DNA of 26,446 bases from Bacillota bacterium. Lineage in GTDB: Bacteria; Bacillota; Bacilli; Paenibacillales; Paenibacillaceae. Below are positions 7,383 to 15,552 of this stretch, one piece after another. Both the position numbers and the translations under genes were made by a program. Within the stretch, counting starts at the first letter, position 1; each line of letters starts with the position of its first letter. Under the pieces are notes generated by a model. The model worked only from the letters and a program-made list of their open reading frames with translations, had not been told where the DNA came from and searched no databases. The stretch covers positions 1-26,446 of the forward strand of contig JAEWJS010000015.1 in assembly GCA_023386495.1 (NCBI GenBank), written 5' to 3'.

Positions 7383-8264
7383 ATGGATAAAGTGATGAGC
7401 AACAGACGGATCATCGCGCTCTACGTTCTGCCGTCCTTGCTGCTGCTGCTTGCCATCGTCTATGTGCCCATCGTGTTCACGGGCTATTACGGGTTAATGG
7501 AATGGGACGGCATCGGCAGCAAGACGTTCATCGGTCTGGACAATTACAAGGTGCTGCTGGAAGACGAGAAGTTCTGGGACAGCGCCGGGCACTCGTTCCT
7601 ATTCGCCTTGCTGTCGACAGCTAGCTTGGCTGTCTATATGCTGGTCGCGCTTGTGCTGTCCGGCAGGATTAAGGGCGCTAACCTGTTCCGCAAGATTTAC
7701 CTGATTCCGATGCTGCTCTCATCGGTAGCCATCGCGCAGCTGTGGATCAAGATCTATCATCCTTCGAACGGCATCCTGAATAACTGGTTATCGACGATCG
7801 GCATAGCAGAGACGCCGGAATGGCTGGCAGATCCTGCAATCGTGCTGTACGCACTGTTCGTGCCGATCCTCTGGCAGTATGCAGGGTTCTATATCCTTAT
7901 CTATTATGCCGCGCTGAAGAATATCCCCACTTCGCTTATCGAAGCGGCGCGCATCGACGGCGCGAACTCGCTGCAGATCGCGATGCGCATCAAGCTGCCG
8001 CTGATCATGGAAGTTATCAAAGTGACGATCGTGCTGGCCGTCGTCGGCTCGTTAAAATATTTCGACTTGATCTATATCATGACCGATGGCGGCCCGAACG
8101 GCGCATCCGAGGTTATGGCGTCCTATATGTATCAGAAGGCGTTCCGCGGCTTCGACTTCGGCTATGCGAGCGCCATCGGCTTCTTCCTGCTCTTGATCTG
8201 CTTAGTCATTACATGGGTCATCCGCAGGCTGACGGCTACCAAAGATTCGATTCAATATGCATGA
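7383..8264 (+). CDS. Sugar ABC transporter permease, MalF/UgpA type (XynF-like)
   Basis: The 293-residue integral membrane protein has about six helices, the first at about 9-35. The cytoplasmic EAA loop reads EAARIDGANSLQIAMRIKLP, starting near residue 187, and contacts the ATPase subunit. The start ATG at 7383 has a GGGGGAGGAG ribosome site. With the next gene it should form the membrane channel served by the lipoprotein upstream. No ATP-binding subunit is encoded nearby. Confidence 0.92.
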   Translation: MDKVMSNRRIIALYVLPSLLLLLAIVYVPIVFTGYYGLMEWDGIGSKTFIGLDNYKVLLEDEKFWDSAGHSFLFALLSTASLAVYMLVALVLSGRIKGANLFRKIYLIPMLLSSVAIAQLWIKIYHPSNGILNNWLSTIGIAETPEWLADPAIVLYALFVPILWQYAGFYILIYYAALKNIPTSLIEAARIDGANSLQIAMRIKLPLIMEVIKVTIVLAVVGSLKYFDLIYIMTDGGPNGASEVMASYMYQKAFRGFDFGYASAIGFFLLLICLVITWVIRRLTATKDSIQYA

Positions 8265-8281
8265 ATGAGGAGGCATCCCGC

Positions 8282-9169
8282 GTGAAAACAGCTCCATATG
8301 TATCGCGCCGCAGCGTTGTGCCGGCTCCCCGTTCGGCTTCATTCGGCCGGATCATCGGCCATTCGATTCTATACCCGATCCTCACCCTGCTAGCGGTCGT
8401 GCAGCTGCTGCCGCTCGTGTGGCTGTTATTCTTCTCGCTCAAGAACAGTCAAGAGGTGTTCGCGCTTCCGCCGTTCGCGCTGCCTTCTCAGCTGCGCTTC
8501 GAGAACTATGTCAATGTCTGGACTTCGGGCAATATCAGCCGTTACTTCTTCAACAGCGTCTGGATGACGGCAGTCTCTGTCCTGCTGACGATTCTGCTGG
8601 CGAGCTTCGTCACTTATGCGATAACCCGCATGCGCTGGAAGCTTAGCTCGCTGGTGCTCGGTATCTTCATGGTCGGCATGATGATTCCTGTGCACGCAAC
8701 GCTCATTCCGCTCTTCAGCATGTTCAACAACATCGAATTGACGGACTCGCCGCTAAGCGTAATCTTGTCCTACTCGGCATTCAACCTGCCGATTACGATC
8801 ATGATCCTGCTCGGGTTCTACCAGGCGCTGCCGCGGGAGGTCGAGGAGGCGGCCGTCATGGACGGCTGCTCGCTCAATCGGTTGTTCTTCAGCATTATCC
8901 TGCCGATGACCTCAACCGTTATCGTGACGGCCGCGATTATTAACATGATCTACAATTGGAATGAATTCATCTTCGTGAACACGTTCATCAGCTCGGATAG
9001 CCTGAAGACGCTGACGGTCGGGGTTCAGAACTTCGTAGGACAATATACGGTGGACTGGGGCGCGATCGGCGCGACGCTCATGATCAGCATTCTGCCGATC
9101 CTGCTCGTGTTCTTCGTGCTTAGCAATCGGATCGTGGAAGGCATTGCGGCCGGCTCGGTGAAAGGGTAG
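8282..9169 (+). CDS. Sugar ABC transporter permease, MalG/UgpE type (XynG-like)
   Basis: I chose the GTG at 8282 because TGAGGAGG lies 8 bases upstream. The in-frame ATG at 8261 overlaps the previous stop but has no ribosome site. The product is 295 residues with about six membrane helices. Its EAA loop is EVEEAAVMDGCSLNRLFFSI, with EAA at about 189-191. The typical MalG-type C-terminus ends GIAAGSVKG. The 17-base gap to the first permease suggests one operon. Confidence 0.92.
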   Translation: MKTAPYVSRRSVVPAPRSASFGRIIGHSILYPILTLLAVVQLLPLVWLLFFSLKNSQEVFALPPFALPSQLRFENYVNVWTSGNISRYFFNSVWMTAVSVLLTILLASFVTYAITRMRWKLSSLVLGIFMVGMMIPVHATLIPLFSMFNNIELTDSPLSVILSYSAFNLPITIMILLGFYQALPREVEEAAVMDGCSLNRLFFSIILPMTSTVIVTAAIINMIYNWNEFIFVNTFISSDSLKTLTVGVQNFVGQYTVDWGAIGATLMISILPILLVFFVLSNRIVEGIAAGSVKG

Positions 9170-9182
9170 AATTCTTGCCAGA

Positions 9183-9207
9183 GGATGCAGAAATCGCATC
9201 TGCATCC
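9183..9207 (+). other. Small perfect stem-loop upstream of the Nif3-like gene
   Basis: GGATGCAGA (9183-9191) and TCTGCATCC (9199-9207) form a 9-base-pair stem with a 7-base loop. No T tract follows, so it is not a simple terminator. The role could be mRNA stability or translation control. Confidence 0.4.
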
Positions 9208-9242
9208 AGCAAGCGATTGGCTGGCAGAGGAGATGTACCATC

Positions 9243-10040
9243 ATGCGTGCAACGGTGTCGGATGTATTCGGGCTGCTGACGGAGCGTATCGGCCCGATCG
9301 AAGGAACGGTTGACGGCCTATTGGCCGGCAGTCTGGAGCAGGAAGTAAGAGGAATCGCGGTCGCATTCATGCCGACCATGGAAGCGCTGGAGCGGGCGGC
9401 AGCTATGGGAGCGAACGTATTCATTGCCCACGAGGGCCCGAATTATAGTCATTATGCCGGCTTCGATGCCGAGTTGACGAATGATCCGGTGTATCAAGAC
9501 AAGCTTCGTCTGCTTCGCGATAAAGGGATGAACTTGTTCCGGTATCATGATTACCCGCATCGTGAACAACCCGACCTCATCACGACAGGGCTGATCGAGG
9601 CGCTCGGATGGGGCGAGATGGTGTCGAAGCATGTGCCGGCAGCCGCGCTTCTCACGATTCCGCCCATGCCTCTCGCAGACATCGTCGAGCATGTGAAGCG
9701 CAGGCTAGCGATCGCGACAGTTCGCGCCGCAGGCGACCTCGCCATGACATGTTCGCGAATCGCGATTACAGTCGGTTACCGCGGAGGAGGCGGGACGGTC
9801 ATCCCGCTGCTGCACGAAGAGGGCGCTGACCTCGTCATCTGCGGCGAAGGGCCGGAGTGGGAAGCGCCTGAATATGTGCGGGATGCCGCGCATCGCGGTA
9901 TGCACAAGGCCATCATCGCGGTCGGCCATGCCGAGAGCGAGCAGCCGGGCATGCGGAAGCTGGCAGCGCGGCTTCAGGAGCAGCTGCCCGATGTGCCGGT
10001 CGCTTTCATTCCGAACGATCCCGTATTTCGTACGCTATGA
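9243..10040 (+). CDS. Nif3-like dinuclear metal centre protein
   Basis: The 265-residue protein has the Nif3 family layout. Candidate metal ligands are His63 in IAHEGP, His102-Asp103 in RYHDYPH, and His229 with Glu233 in GHAESE, the H-x3-E pair typical of the family. The usual HH pair of the first motif is here His63-Glu64. Nif3 proteins form hexameric toroids with two-metal sites, often annotated GTP cyclohydrolase type 2, and their true role is mostly unknown. The ATG has GAGGAGAT upstream. The gene lies 73 bases after the second permease and before a terminator, so it is probably the last gene of the transport operon; a link to sugar use is only positional. Confidence 0.8.
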   Translation: MRATVSDVFGLLTERIGPIEGTVDGLLAGSLEQEVRGIAVAFMPTMEALERAAAMGANVFIAHEGPNYSHYAGFDAELTNDPVYQDKLRLLRDKGMNLFRYHDYPHREQPDLITTGLIEALGWGEMVSKHVPAAALLTIPPMPLADIVEHVKRRLAIATVRAAGDLAMTCSRIAITVGYRGGGGTVIPLLHEEGADLVICGEGPEWEAPEYVRDAAHRGMHKAIIAVGHAESEQPGMRKLAARLQEQLPDVPVAFIPNDPVFRTL

Positions 10041-10052
10041 TGCACAACCTAT

Positions 10053-10099
10053 AGCCGGCTAGCCGTAACGTCCTTCAGGACCTCGGCTAGCCGGCTTTA
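10053..10099 (+). terminator. Rho-independent terminator after the Nif3-like gene
   Basis: AGCCGGCTAGCCG (10053-10065) pairs perfectly with CGGCTAGCCGGCT (10084-10096), followed by TTTAT. It separates the first transport operon from the second regulator pair. Confidence 0.8.
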
Positions 10100-10109
10100 T
10101 CATTTAACA

Positions 10110-10139
10110 TTGACAAGGGAATGCGCCTTCGCGAACAAT
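10110..10139 (+). promoter_or_regulatory. Promoter of the second response regulator
   Basis: A consensus TTGACA (10110-10115), an 18-base spacer and AACAAT (10134-10139) give a start near 10146, 28 bases before the ATG. A second possible -10, TACAAT at 10145-10150, sits too close to the ribosome site to be the better choice. Confidence 0.45.
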
Positions 10140-10173
10140 TAGAGTACAATGGATGTCGGAAGGACGGGATGGT

Positions 10174-11745
10174 ATGAACCGGGTACTATTGGTCGATGAC
10201 GAAATATTCGCGAGGCAGGGACTGCGCAATCTGATCGATTGGGCCTCATGCGGCTTCGAGGTGATCGGAGAAGCAGGCAACGGCGAAGACGCACTGGCTT
10301 CCTTCGAAGAGCTGCGGCCGGATCTTGTTATCACGGACATCCGAATGCCTGTCATGGATGGCCTGGAATTGATTCGCCGGGCAACGGAGGAGATGGCAGA
10401 ACCGCCGAGCTTCATTATCATAAGCGGGTATAACGACTTCAAGTACGCGCAGCAGGCCGTGCGTTTCGGCGTCGTGGACTTCATTCTGAAGCCGATCGAC
10501 GAGGACGTGCTGGAGACGACGCTGCGCCAGCTGAACGAGAAGATTGCGCAGGAGCGATCGCTTCGTCGCGAGCGGGAACGGCTCATGAAGGAGCGGATCG
10601 TCAATGCGCTCATAACCGGCGAGGCCGGCGCTGAACAGTCGGACGAATGGTCCAGTCGGCTCGGCTTGCCGGTTAACGTGCCGGTTCGTTACACCTTCAT
10701 CGAATTGAACGACAATCATCCTTGGCTTGCGGATGCCGGCATCGTGACCCAGGAACAATTCCGCCAAGCGATTCGCGAGACGCTGGAGCAGCGGTTAGAC
10801 GGCAGCCGAGACGTGCATCTCCATGAGCATCGCAGCCGAGTCGGGGTTATTCTATCGTCGGATGAGATCGCTTCGGCATTCGGAAGCTTGGAGCAGTATG
10901 CCATCCGGCTGCAGCAGGCGATCGAGGAACGCGTGCAACGGGCGGTCTACGTGTACGTGGGCAGCGAAGTGAGCAGCTTGTCGAAGCTGCGCCAAGCTTA
11001 CCTGACGGCCAAGGAAACGCTGCAGCATAAGTATGGTTCCAAGGACAAGCATTATGTTCTCTACGATACCGTCAAGGATTTGGCCTTGCATGAGCTGGAC
11101 GCGGACAAGCAGTTCCACCGGGAGTTGACCGAGCGGATCGAAGAGAATGACGAGGAAGGCATCCGTCATCTCATCGAACGGCTGTTCCGCGAGTTCGAGG
11201 AGCAGCGGTATGCGCCCGAGGCTGTCAAGATGGTTATCCATCACTGCGTGACGGACGTGATTACCGTTGCGAAGCAGATGGACATCGAGAGGCAGCAACT
11301 GAAGAACTTGGAGCCGATCATCAGCTGGCAGGATATGAATCTGTCGCTGGAGGAACTCAAGCGGCTCTTCACGGCCTTCGTTGCTTCCAGCGCGAAGCAG
11401 CTCTCCAAGGGACGCAAGGAGAGCATGCGGGGAAGCATCTCCAAGATCAAAAATTACATCGAAACGAATTATAGCGACAATATCAGTCTGAAGAGCTTAT
11501 CGAACGAATTCTACATGAACCCGGTCTATCTCGGACAGCTGTTCAAAAAAACGTACGGGGTTTACTTTAATGACTTTCTCCTGCAGCTGCGCGTCGACGA
11601 AGCGAAGAAGTTGCTGCGCCAGACCGATCTTCGCATCTATGAAATCGCGGAGCGGGTCGGGTTCACGAGCAGCGACTATTTCGTCACCCAATTCGAAAAG
11701 ATTGAGCATATGACGCCAACCGAATATCGCAACAAACTGAAATAA
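10174..11745 (+). CDS. AraC-type response regulator, long YesN type
   Basis: The ATG at 10174 gives 523 residues starting MNRVLLVDDE and has GGAAGG 10 bases upstream. The in-frame ATG at 10153 would add seven residues and has no ribosome site. The receiver domain (about 1-125) has Asp8-Asp9, phosphoacceptor Asp55 in LVITDIRMP and Lys106 in ILKPID. A long middle region (about 130-410) has no motif I can name. Two AraC helix-turn-helix motifs close the protein, the last around IYEIAERVGFTSSDYFVTQF. The kinase follows 52 bases later. Regulators of this kind precede the aldouronate transporter in Paenibacillus, so this pair probably controls the genes from 13686 onward. Confidence 0.92.
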   Translation: MNRVLLVDDEIFARQGLRNLIDWASCGFEVIGEAGNGEDALASFEELRPDLVITDIRMPVMDGLELIRRATEEMAEPPSFIIISGYNDFKYAQQAVRFGVVDFILKPIDEDVLETTLRQLNEKIAQERSLRRERERLMKERIVNALITGEAGAEQSDEWSSRLGLPVNVPVRYTFIELNDNHPWLADAGIVTQEQFRQAIRETLEQRLDGSRDVHLHEHRSRVGVILSSDEIASAFGSLEQYAIRLQQAIEERVQRAVYVYVGSEVSSLSKLRQAYLTAKETLQHKYGSKDKHYVLYDTVKDLALHELDADKQFHRELTERIEENDEEGIRHLIERLFREFEEQRYAPEAVKMVIHHCVTDVITVAKQMDIERQQLKNLEPIISWQDMNLSLEELKRLFTAFVASSAKQLSKGRKESMRGSISKIKNYIETNYSDNISLKSLSNEFYMNPVYLGQLFKKTYGVYFNDFLLQLRVDEAKKLLRQTDLRIYEIAERVGFTSSDYFVTQFEKIEHMTPTEYRNKLK

Positions 11746-11797
11746 AGGACCTGTCGTGATTGCGGCCAGACATTAACGGGATTGAGGAGATGCTAAC

Positions 11798-13582
11798 GTG
11801 TTCGCGATGCTCAGCTTGAACAACGTGCGGCTGCGGGATAAAATGCTGATTCTGTATGTGCTTAGCGTGCTCATACCGATCGTGTTGACCAACGTGATTT
11901 TTTATCAAGTTACCACGGACAACGTAAAAAGGCAGCGCATGCAGGATATTTCTCGCGCATTGGAGCAAATTAAGAATGAATTCCGCGCGGAAATCGATGA
12001 TGCGGTCAGCGTCTCGACGATCTTCTTCAACGACTACAACTTGAACGATATCATAGAGACCGAGTATGAGCAGCCTGCAGATTACGTCTTGGCTTACGAC
12101 GCCTACTTCCGCAGAATATTGAACAGTTATACCCCTGTCTACACGTCGGTGCAGAACATTAAGATTTACGTGGATAACCCAACGCTGCTGCATTCGGGCG
12201 GCATCGGTTATATCACGGATGAAGTGAAGCAGTCCGACTGGTACCAGGCTGCCCAGGGTACCAGCGTGGCGTTCCTGCGAACGCCGATGGAAGACACGAT
12301 CGACTTGACGACGAGCACCGACGATGTGCGCGAAGCATTCAGCATCGTTCGCAGGATGAACAGTTTCGATGACGGGGACAGCTGGGACAAAATACTTAAG
12401 ATCGAATTGAAGCTGTCGTCCATCGACCAGATTTTCGGCAATCTCAATTTGAGCGGGCAGGTGTACCTAGTCAATCCCGAAGGCAACGTGGAATACACGA
12501 CGAATCGAGAGGTCGATTGGCGAAGGGAGAGCGTGGCGTACGGCACCATCCAACAGCCGGAGGATACGATCGAGATCGAGACGATGTATGAGACGGTCAG
12601 CTACCTGAACAATTGGCGGGTCATTGGGACGATCTCGGAGGAGGAAGTGTTCCAGGAGGTACAGCAATCGAGGGAATTCGTCATTTGGCTGGCCTTCTTG
12701 AACATTATGGCTTCGACAATTATCATCATCTGGATCACCCGTTCGCTGAACGTTCGTCTGGTCAACATTCTGCGCCACATGAAGCGCGTGAAGAATCAGC
12801 AATTCGACACGATCAAGGCGCCGGAGACATCGGATGAAATCGGGCAGTTAACAGGCGAATTCAATCGGATGACGCTGCAGATCAAGAGCTTGATCGATGA
12901 TGTCTATGTCGCGGATATCCAGAAGAAGAACCTGGAGATCGAGCGGCGAAGGGCACAGCTGAATGCGCTGCAGAGCCAGATTAACCCGCATTTCCTGTTC
13001 AACGCGCTCGAGACGATCCGGATGAGAAGCCTCATCAAGAAGGAGACCGAGACAGCCAAAATCATTCACAACATGGCTAAGATCTTCCGCTCGTCGCTGA
13101 CGTGGAATCGTGATAAGATAACCGTCGACGAGGAAATGGCGTTCATCATCTGCTTCCTCGAAATTCAACAATATCGTTTCGGGGACAGGCTGGAATACGA
13201 GCTGCATATCGATCCTGAAGTGCGGCAATGCGCCATTCCGAAGATGGTATTCTTGCCGTTCGTAGAGAATGCGAGCATTCACGGGATCGAGAAGCTGAAG
13301 GACGGCGGCCGGATCGACTTGCGTATCGAGCGACAGTCGGAGAGGCTGGTCTTCTCCATTCACGATAACGGAGCAGGGATGACGCCGGAACAAGTGGAGT
13401 TGTTCTACAGCTATCTGGAGCAGGACGATGAGATCGGCGAGCGGATCGGCGTGCAGAACGTCATTTACCGGTTGAAAATGATTTACGGAGACAGCTTCGA
13501 TCTATCCATCAGCAGCGAATTGGGCGGCGGAACGTTCATACGAATTTCGATACCGCTCGACGAAGTGAAACCGGATATATAA
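11798..13582 (+). CDS. YesM/LytS-type sensor histidine kinase
   Basis: A GTG start at 11798 with GAGGAG 8 bases upstream gives 594 residues. Membrane helices lie at about 17-38 and 294-314 and flank an extracytoplasmic sensor region. A HAMP-like segment follows (about 315-370), then a coiled stretch. The phosphorylation box is LNALQSQINPHFLFN with His398. The ATPase domain has FVENASIHG (Asn491) and HDNGAGM at about 522-528. It pairs with the regulator just upstream; the order is regulator first, opposite to the pair at 3034-5591. Ligand is unknown, though aldouronates are the natural guess from the genes that follow. Confidence 0.9.
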   Translation: MFAMLSLNNVRLRDKMLILYVLSVLIPIVLTNVIFYQVTTDNVKRQRMQDISRALEQIKNEFRAEIDDAVSVSTIFFNDYNLNDIIETEYEQPADYVLAYDAYFRRILNSYTPVYTSVQNIKIYVDNPTLLHSGGIGYITDEVKQSDWYQAAQGTSVAFLRTPMEDTIDLTTSTDDVREAFSIVRRMNSFDDGDSWDKILKIELKLSSIDQIFGNLNLSGQVYLVNPEGNVEYTTNREVDWRRESVAYGTIQQPEDTIEIETMYETVSYLNNWRVIGTISEEEVFQEVQQSREFVIWLAFLNIMASTIIIIWITRSLNVRLVNILRHMKRVKNQQFDTIKAPETSDEIGQLTGEFNRMTLQIKSLIDDVYVADIQKKNLEIERRRAQLNALQSQINPHFLFNALETIRMRSLIKKETETAKIIHNMAKIFRSSLTWNRDKITVDEEMAFIICFLEIQQYRFGDRLEYELHIDPEVRQCAIPKMVFLPFVENASIHGIEKLKDGGRIDLRIERQSERLVFSIHDNGAGMTPEQVELFYSYLEQDDEIGERIGVQNVIYRLKMIYGDSFDLSISSELGGGTFIRISIPLDEVKPDI

Positions 13583-13589
13583 TTTTTGC

Positions 13590-13641
13590 AGTAGGACCTT
13601 TAGATTATCGGGTAAACAAAGTCTCCTATTCCATCTATACT
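13590..13641 (+). promoter_or_regulatory. Promoter of the aldouronate lipoprotein gene with shared activator-site candidate
   Basis: AGTAGGACCTTTAG (13590-13603) and GGTA (13611-13614) lie upstream of TAAACA (13613-13618), a 17-base spacer and TATACT (13636-13641). The predicted start is near 13648, so the 14-mer is centred near -52, a usual place for an AraC-type activator. It matches the element at 2946-2997 in sequence and in spacing. The leader is about 38 bases. Confidence 0.65.
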
Positions 13642-13685
13642 GAAACTGCTTACAAACTAGAAGAGTGAAAGGGGTCTTAACAACA

Positions 13686-15398
13686 GTGAATAAGAACAAG
13701 ATTATTGGTCTGTTCCTGGCGGTCATCATGTTGACATCGTTGCTTGCTGCTTGCGGCAACAACAACAACAACAATGGCGGCAGCACTTCCGGCAACAACG
13801 GCGCGAGCGAAGGTAACGGCAATGCAGCCGAGAAGCCGCTCGACAAAGTAACGTTCTCCTACTTCAGCGGCGTTACGGGCAAAAAAGACGTTAACACGAA
13901 CGAAACGACGCTCGGCAAGCTCTACGAGGATCAAACGGGCGTTAACTTCAAGATGGAATACCTGGTAGGCGAGCTCACGACGAAAGTCGGTACGATGATC
14001 GCTTCCAACGACTATCCGGACGTTATCGTACCGGACGCATCGGTCGACGAGTTGATCGGCGCAGGCGCGTTGATCGACCACACGCCTTACCTGACGAGCG
14101 ACGAGTATCCGAACTTGAAGCGCGTATTCGAGCCTTACCTGAGCCGTATGAAGAGCCCGGACGGCAAGATCTACCTGCTGCCGTTCTCCACGGTCGTCAA
14201 CGAATTCCAACCGGACCCTAACATCAACCAAGGCGCATTCTGGGTACAGCGCCGCGTGCTGAAGGAAGCCGGCTATCCGAAGATCAAGACGCTTGACGAG
14301 TACTTCAAGCTGATCGAGGACTTCGCTGCTAAGCATGCTGACGAAGGCCTGACGGGCTTCCTGTCGCTGACGCATGACTGGCGTTTCTTCGCAACGTCGA
14401 ACCCTCCGATGCACCTGGCAGGTTACCCGAACGACGGCGAAGTATACGTCGACATGGACGACTTCGAAGCGCATGTCTACACGGCTAGCGATTTCGACAA
14501 GCGCTGGCTCAGCAAGCTGAACGAGATCAACGCTAAAGGCCTGTTCGACAAAGCTTCTTATGTCGACAACTATGACCAATACATCGCGAAGTTGACTTCG
14601 CATAAAGTTATCGGCTTCTTCGACTACGGCTGGCAGATCAACAATGCCCAGCTGAACCTGCAAGATGCAGCGAAGAAAGACCAGTCGCAAGATGATTTCG
14701 TATACTTCCCGCTGCCGGTCACGTTCGATGGCGAGAAGGACCAATACCTTGATCCTCCAGGCTTCGTTAACAACCGTGGTATCGGCGTAACGGTAAGCGC
14801 GAAGGATCCGGACCGCATCATGGCTTACTTCGACAACATGCTGACGGACGAGAACCAAGTTCTCAGAAGCTGGGGCATCAAAGGCGAGACGTACGAAGTG
14901 GACGAGAACGGCCGCTTCTACCGCACGCCAGAGCAAATCCTGAAGATCGACGAAGCGTTCCGCGAGTCGTTCGGCTTCAAGTACTATGACTACGATTGGC
15001 CGATGTACAACACGAACTCCACGCTGCCAGACGGCAACGCGCTGTCCCCAGCGCTGCAGCCTGAAGTGTTCCAGATGAACCTGACGGAAGGCGACAAAGC
15101 GATTCTCGAGGCGTATGGCGTACAGACGTATTCCGAAATGTTCGCGGCACCGGACGACCGTCCTTGGTACCCGGCTTGGAGTATCGCGAAGGAACAAGGT
15201 TCGCCGGAGCAAATGTACGAGACGAAGAAATCCGAAATCGTCAAGAAGTTCATTCCGCAACTGGTACTGTCTAAGCCTGCTGATTTCGAAAAAGTATGGG
15301 CTGACTACCGCAAAGAATTCGAGAAGCTTGATACGGCTGGCTACGAAGCATTCGTAACCGAGAAGATCAAGGAACTGATCGAAGTCGCGAACCAATAA
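13686..15398 (+). CDS. LplA/YtcQ-type extracellular solute-binding lipoprotein (aldouronate receptor candidate)
   Basis: GTG at 13686 is preceded by AAAGGGGT at good distance and gives 570 residues. The in-frame GTG at 13665 overlaps that ribosome site and is rejected. The start MNKNKIIGLFLAVIMLTS runs into lipobox LAAC with Cys23. An Asn/Gly/Ser-rich linker follows (about 24-50). The mature protein is the large (over 500 residues) LplA-type receptor, with KVTFSYFSGVTGKKD, MIASNDYPDVIVPD and VNNRGIGVTVSAKDPDRIM. It contains no TTA, CTA or TCA codons, which suggests high expression. In the known aldouronate operon this receptor binds methylglucuronoxylotriose; here the assignment rests on the following permeases and aguA. 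Confidence 0.92.
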   Translation: MNKNKIIGLFLAVIMLTSLLAACGNNNNNNGGSTSGNNGASEGNGNAAEKPLDKVTFSYFSGVTGKKDVNTNETTLGKLYEDQTGVNFKMEYLVGELTTKVGTMIASNDYPDVIVPDASVDELIGAGALIDHTPYLTSDEYPNLKRVFEPYLSRMKSPDGKIYLLPFSTVVNEFQPDPNINQGAFWVQRRVLKEAGYPKIKTLDEYFKLIEDFAAKHADEGLTGFLSLTHDWRFFATSNPPMHLAGYPNDGEVYVDMDDFEAHVYTASDFDKRWLSKLNEINAKGLFDKASYVDNYDQYIAKLTSHKVIGFFDYGWQINNAQLNLQDAAKKDQSQDDFVYFPLPVTFDGEKDQYLDPPGFVNNRGIGVTVSAKDPDRIMAYFDNMLTDENQVLRSWGIKGETYEVDENGRFYRTPEQILKIDEAFRESFGFKYYDYDWPMYNTNSTLPDGNALSPALQPEVFQMNLTEGDKAILEAYGVQTYSEMFAAPDDRPWYPAWSIAKEQGSPEQMYETKKSEIVKKFIPQLVLSKPADFEKVWADYRKEFEKLDTAGYEAFVTEKIKELIEVANQ

Positions 15399-15434
15399 TC
15401 AATACCTTTAACTCAATAGAATACCGCTAACAGC

Positions 15435-15477
15435 GGAGAGGCCGGCTTACAGGTTTACGGCTAAAGTCGGCCTCTCC
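15435..15477 (+). promoter_or_regulatory. Intercistronic stem-loop between lipoprotein and permease genes
   Basis: GGAGAGGCCGGCT (15435-15447) pairs with AGTCGGCCTCTCC (15465-15477), 12 of 13 positions. An interrupted pyrimidine run TCTATTCCTCT follows. It could be a weak terminator or an mRNA 3' stabiliser, and it sits in the same place as the stem-loop at 7317. Confidence 0.6.
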
Positions 15478-15552
15478 TCTATTCCTCTAATCACCCCGTT
15501 AGCCTAAGTACGAGGTATACCCGATTTGGCTTTGGAAGGAGAGAAATAATAC

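Noticed and set aside
7820..8281. Long N-terminal extension of the second permease into the first permease gene
   Set aside because: It is a frame overlap. The GTG at 8282 has a strong ribosome site, and the protein from there has the normal length of the family.
13677..15395. 572-codon open frame antisense to the LplA-type receptor gene
   Set aside because: It shares codon boundaries with the real gene and is open only because that gene avoids TTA, CTA and TCA. The protein has no recognisable domain and the sense product has a clear signal peptide and fold.
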